64,000 nucleotides of DNA, taken from positions 1 to 64,000 of the forward strand of contig PAQH01000096.1 in assembly GCA_002709225.1 (NCBI GenBank), given 5' to 3'. Position numbers and translations under genes: made by a program. Below, one piece after another: positions 62,109-64,000 of this stretch (position 1 is its first letter; the number at the start of each line of letters is the position of its first letter). The notes beneath the pieces were generated by a model, which searched no databases, had not been told where the DNA came from, and was given only the letters and a program-made list of their open reading frames with translations. Source of the stretch: Planctomycetaceae bacterium (GTDB lineage Bacteria > Planctomycetota > Planctomycetia > Pirellulales > Pirellulaceae).

Positions 62109-63005
62109 TCAATGGGTACTGTTGCCAGCTTGCTGTTGGGCCGCCGTGAGCGTGTTGAACAGCAACATCGCGACGGTCAACGGACCGACACCACCGGGTA
62201 CCGGCGTGATTTGTGCTGCCACTTCACGGACGCCTGCGAAATCGACATCACCGACGAGTCCATCGGCGGTGCGGTTGATGCCGACATCAACGACGACCGC
62301 GCCAGGTTTGACCATGTCTGGTGTAATGGCCTGAGGTCGACCGATTGCGGCAATTAGCAGGTCCGCCTGACGGGTGACTTCGGCTAGGTCAGCTGTACGG
62401 CTATGACAGACAGTGACGGTCGCATTGGCGACCTCTGGCCCACAGGTTGAATTGCGGGCTGCCAGTAACATTGCCATTGGTTTCCCGACAATGTCGCTGC
62501 GGCCGACGACAACGGCGTGTTTGCCAGCAATACTCACCTCGCACCGGTGCAACAATTGCTGGACTCCATGGGGTGTGCATGGCAAGAAGCGGGGCCGACC
62601 CTGCGACAGCAGGCCCACGTTGGCCGGATGGAATGCATCAACATCCTTCAGCGGTGACACTGCGTCTAAAACTTGTGTGGCGTCAATCTGATCCGGCAAG
62701 GGGAGCTGAATCAGAATGCCGTGGACCTGCTTATTGTGGTTCAGGTCGTTGACGAGACGGAGTAACTCATCTTGACTCGTTGTATCAGCCAGACGGTGAA
62801 GTTGGCTGTCGATGCCAACCTGTTCGCAAGCTCGCTGTTTGTTGCGCACGTAGACCTGACTGGCAGCATCCTCACCAACCAGAATGGCAGCTAGGCAGGG
62901 GCTGGAATACCCCGCGGCGAGGTGCGCCTTTACGGAACTTGCCAGTTCACTCCGGATTTCCGCGGCGCTGCCCTTACCATCCATGATTCGTGCCGCCATT
63001 GGCAT
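62109..63005 (-). CDS. folD: Bifunctional methylenetetrahydrofolate dehydrogenase/cyclohydrolase FolD
   Basis: FolD converts methylene-THF to formyl-THF. It carries the catalytic Lys in YVRNKQRACEQVG, ILIQLPLPDQIDATQVLDAVSPLKDVDAFHP, the NADP-binding VVVGRSDIVGKPMAMLL and PVPGGVGPLTVAMLLFNT. ATGs at 63005 and 62999 both follow GAGGG; the second has the better spacing. Together with mch at 24 kb the genome has both folate- and methanopterin-linked C1 pathways. Confidence 0.96.
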   Translation of the reverse strand: MPMAARIMDGKGSAAEIRSELASSVKAHLAAGYSSPCLAAILVGEDAASQVYVRNKQRACEQVGIDSQLHRLADTTSQDELLRLVNDLNHNKQVHGILIQLPLPDQIDATQVLDAVSPLKDVDAFHPANVGLLSQGRPRFLPCTPHGVQQLLHRCEVSIAGKHAVVVGRSDIVGKPMAMLLAARNSTCGPEVANATVTVCHSRTADLAEVTRQADLLIAAIGRPQAITPDMVKPGAVVVDVGINRTADGLVGDVDFAGVREVAAQITPVPGGVGPLTVAMLLFNTLTAAQQQAGNSTH

Positions 63006-63290
63006 TCCCTCTGAACCTTTCCGTGTTCATTCGTCTCCAGACATTCCCATTGTTGTACGGGATTACGAGTCAGTCGACCAGCGAGCGGTGGGCCCAGCCC
63101 GCGGCGGGCGTGCTATTTTGAGTCCGAGGGCCTCTGTGCTTTGAGTTTGCCGGGGCGCTCCCCTTTGCCGGGCCGCGTGAATCTGCCATACTTCGGGACC
63201 TTGCTCGGGCGTTTCTGCCGGGCACTCATCAGACTTGGAACTGGGCGGCCGACCGCCTCGCCGAAGACGTCGATTTGCAGCGGAGATTGT

Positions 63291-64000
63291 ATGTACAAGA
63301 ATCTGAATTCCTGGACGCTGGGTATTTCCGGTCGCCAGAGTGAATTGATTGAACTGGCTTTGACTTATGGGTTTCGTGGTATCGACATCGATATCCAGGA
63401 TATGATCGGCCGTTCCGAGTCAAAAGGCGTTGAACACGCTACCCGGTTTTTGCTAAGCGCGCAGAAGTTGTTGCGTATTGGCGGATTTGATCTTCCCGTG
63501 GTTTGGACCGAGGACGAGGCGACCTATAAGGCCGATCTCGCGAAGTTGCCACAGGTCGCTGAAATGGCTGCCATGGTTGGTGCGCAGGGTTGTGTTACGA
63601 CAGTCGTCGCGGCCAGCGCGAACCTCCCGTACCAAGAGAACTTTGAACTCCACCGCGAACGCCTTGCTGAGATGGCTGGCATTTTGGCGCAGCACGATAT
63701 TCGCTTGGGCCTCGCCTTTGAATCGGCACCGTCACACCGTGAAGGAAAAGAATACGAATTTGTTTTCCAGGTTGAGCCGCTGTTGACTCTCATCAAGACC
63801 GTGTCCGCCGAGAACGTAGGAATCTTGTTGGACAGTTGGCACTGGCATGTTGGCGGTGGCGGCGCGGACCAACTTACGGAGTTGGATCCAGAGCAGATTG
63901 TCGCGGTGCGGCTGGCCGATATTCCGGATGATGTGAATCTCACGACGATCGATGATTCTCAACGGGTTGCTCCGGGGGATGGTGGGCTGGTGGATTGTGC
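63291..64000 (+). CDS. Sugar phosphate isomerase/epimerase-like TIM-barrel protein (partial)
   Basis: A xylose isomerase-like/AP-endonuclease-2 barrel cut off by the window end after about 236 codons. It begins MYKNLNSWTLGISGRQSELIELALTYGFRGIDIDI, and GLAFESAPSHREGKEYEF, ILLDSWHWHVGG and VAVRLADIPDD supply the Glu, Asp and His metal ligands of the family. GGAGA lies 5 bases before the ATG. The substrate is unknown. Confidence 0.85.
   Translation, partial: MYKNLNSWTLGISGRQSELIELALTYGFRGIDIDIQDMIGRSESKGVEHATRFLLSAQKLLRIGGFDLPVVWTEDEATYKADLAKLPQVAEMAAMVGAQGCVTTVVAASANLPYQENFELHRERLAEMAGILAQHDIRLGLAFESAPSHREGKEYEFVFQVEPLLTLIKTVSAENVGILLDSWHWHVGGGGADQLTELDPEQIVAVRLADIPDDVNLTTIDDSQRVAPGDGGLVDC

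Noticed and set aside
1-64000. tRNA, rRNA, CRISPR, transposase, integrase or phage genes
   Set aside because: Scanning for the T-loop GTTCGAATC pattern, regularly spaced direct repeats, DDE/tyrosine recombinase motifs and terminal inverted repeats gave nothing convincing.

Overview
The window is a dense, GC-rich chromosomal stretch from a planctomycete, most likely Pirellulaceae-like. That placement is inferred from gene content: a DUF1592/DUF1552 pair and a DUF1549-DUF1553/DUF1501 pair of 'planctomycete cytochrome' genes, Tat-exported Gfo/Idh/MocA oxidoreductases, a giant extracellular protein with an LEPR-XLL-like N-terminus, LRR and formylglycine-enzyme-like fusions, and the tetrahydromethanopterin C1 gene mch. 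About 45 genes are supported. I saw no rRNA, tRNA, CRISPR array, phage or insertion sequence.

Layout. 1-9.7 kb: 3' part of an FHA-GAF-SpoIIE phosphatase, an Ldh-type dehydrogenase plus FGGY kinase pair, an acidic hypothetical protein, threonine aldolase, a thioredoxin-trypsin fusion, and LRR and TPR lipoproteins. 9.7-14.4 kb: PPi-type phosphofructokinase, a lidless Hsp70 and MoeA. 14.5-21 kb: DUF1592/DUF1552 pair and a GYF-domain membrane protein. 21-25.4 kb: an operon of mch, a RimK-like ATP-grasp ligase and an OleC-like AMP-forming enzyme, divergent from a DtxR/MntR regulator. 25.4-34 kb: S9 peptidase, LRR-sulfatase-modifying-factor fusion, a redoxin-like protein without CxxC, a frame-disrupted isochorismatase-family hydrolase and a lipoprotein. 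34-42 kb: RNase HI coupled to a haem-c sensor kinase, the DUF1553/DUF1501 pair and RarA. 42-49.8 kb: cyclophilin/cadherin-like giant protein, a small C-terminal-haem cytochrome, nicotinamidase, a zinc-ribbon membrane protein and a HAD hydrolase. 49.8-57.3 kb: FMN 2-hydroxyacid dehydrogenase, RraA-like protein, a lone CoA-transferase beta-type subunit, a triple-haem sugar dehydrogenase and a Gfo/Idh oxidoreductase. 57.4-64 kb: a thioredoxin-like protein and a peroxiredoxin with an in-frame UGA at its catalytic cysteine, a second Gfo/Idh oxidoreductase, QueA, FolD and a partial sugar isomerase.

The most striking observation is at 58517-59116. Two ORFs called separately lie in one reading frame interrupted by a single UGA exactly where the peroxidatic cysteine of the peroxiredoxin belongs, and a small hairpin follows at a spacing compatible with a bacterial SECIS. 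I read it as a candidate selenoprotein, with a thioredoxin-like gene next to it as a possible redox partner. A second recoding-like case at 32.1-33.0 kb (isochorismatase family) looks instead like a one-base insertion in a GGGG run. Oxidative carbohydrate metabolism and c-type haem recur through the window: sugar and hydroxyacid dehydrogenases, Gfo/Idh enzymes, PSCyt proteins, a haem sensor kinase and a cytochrome c'-like protein.
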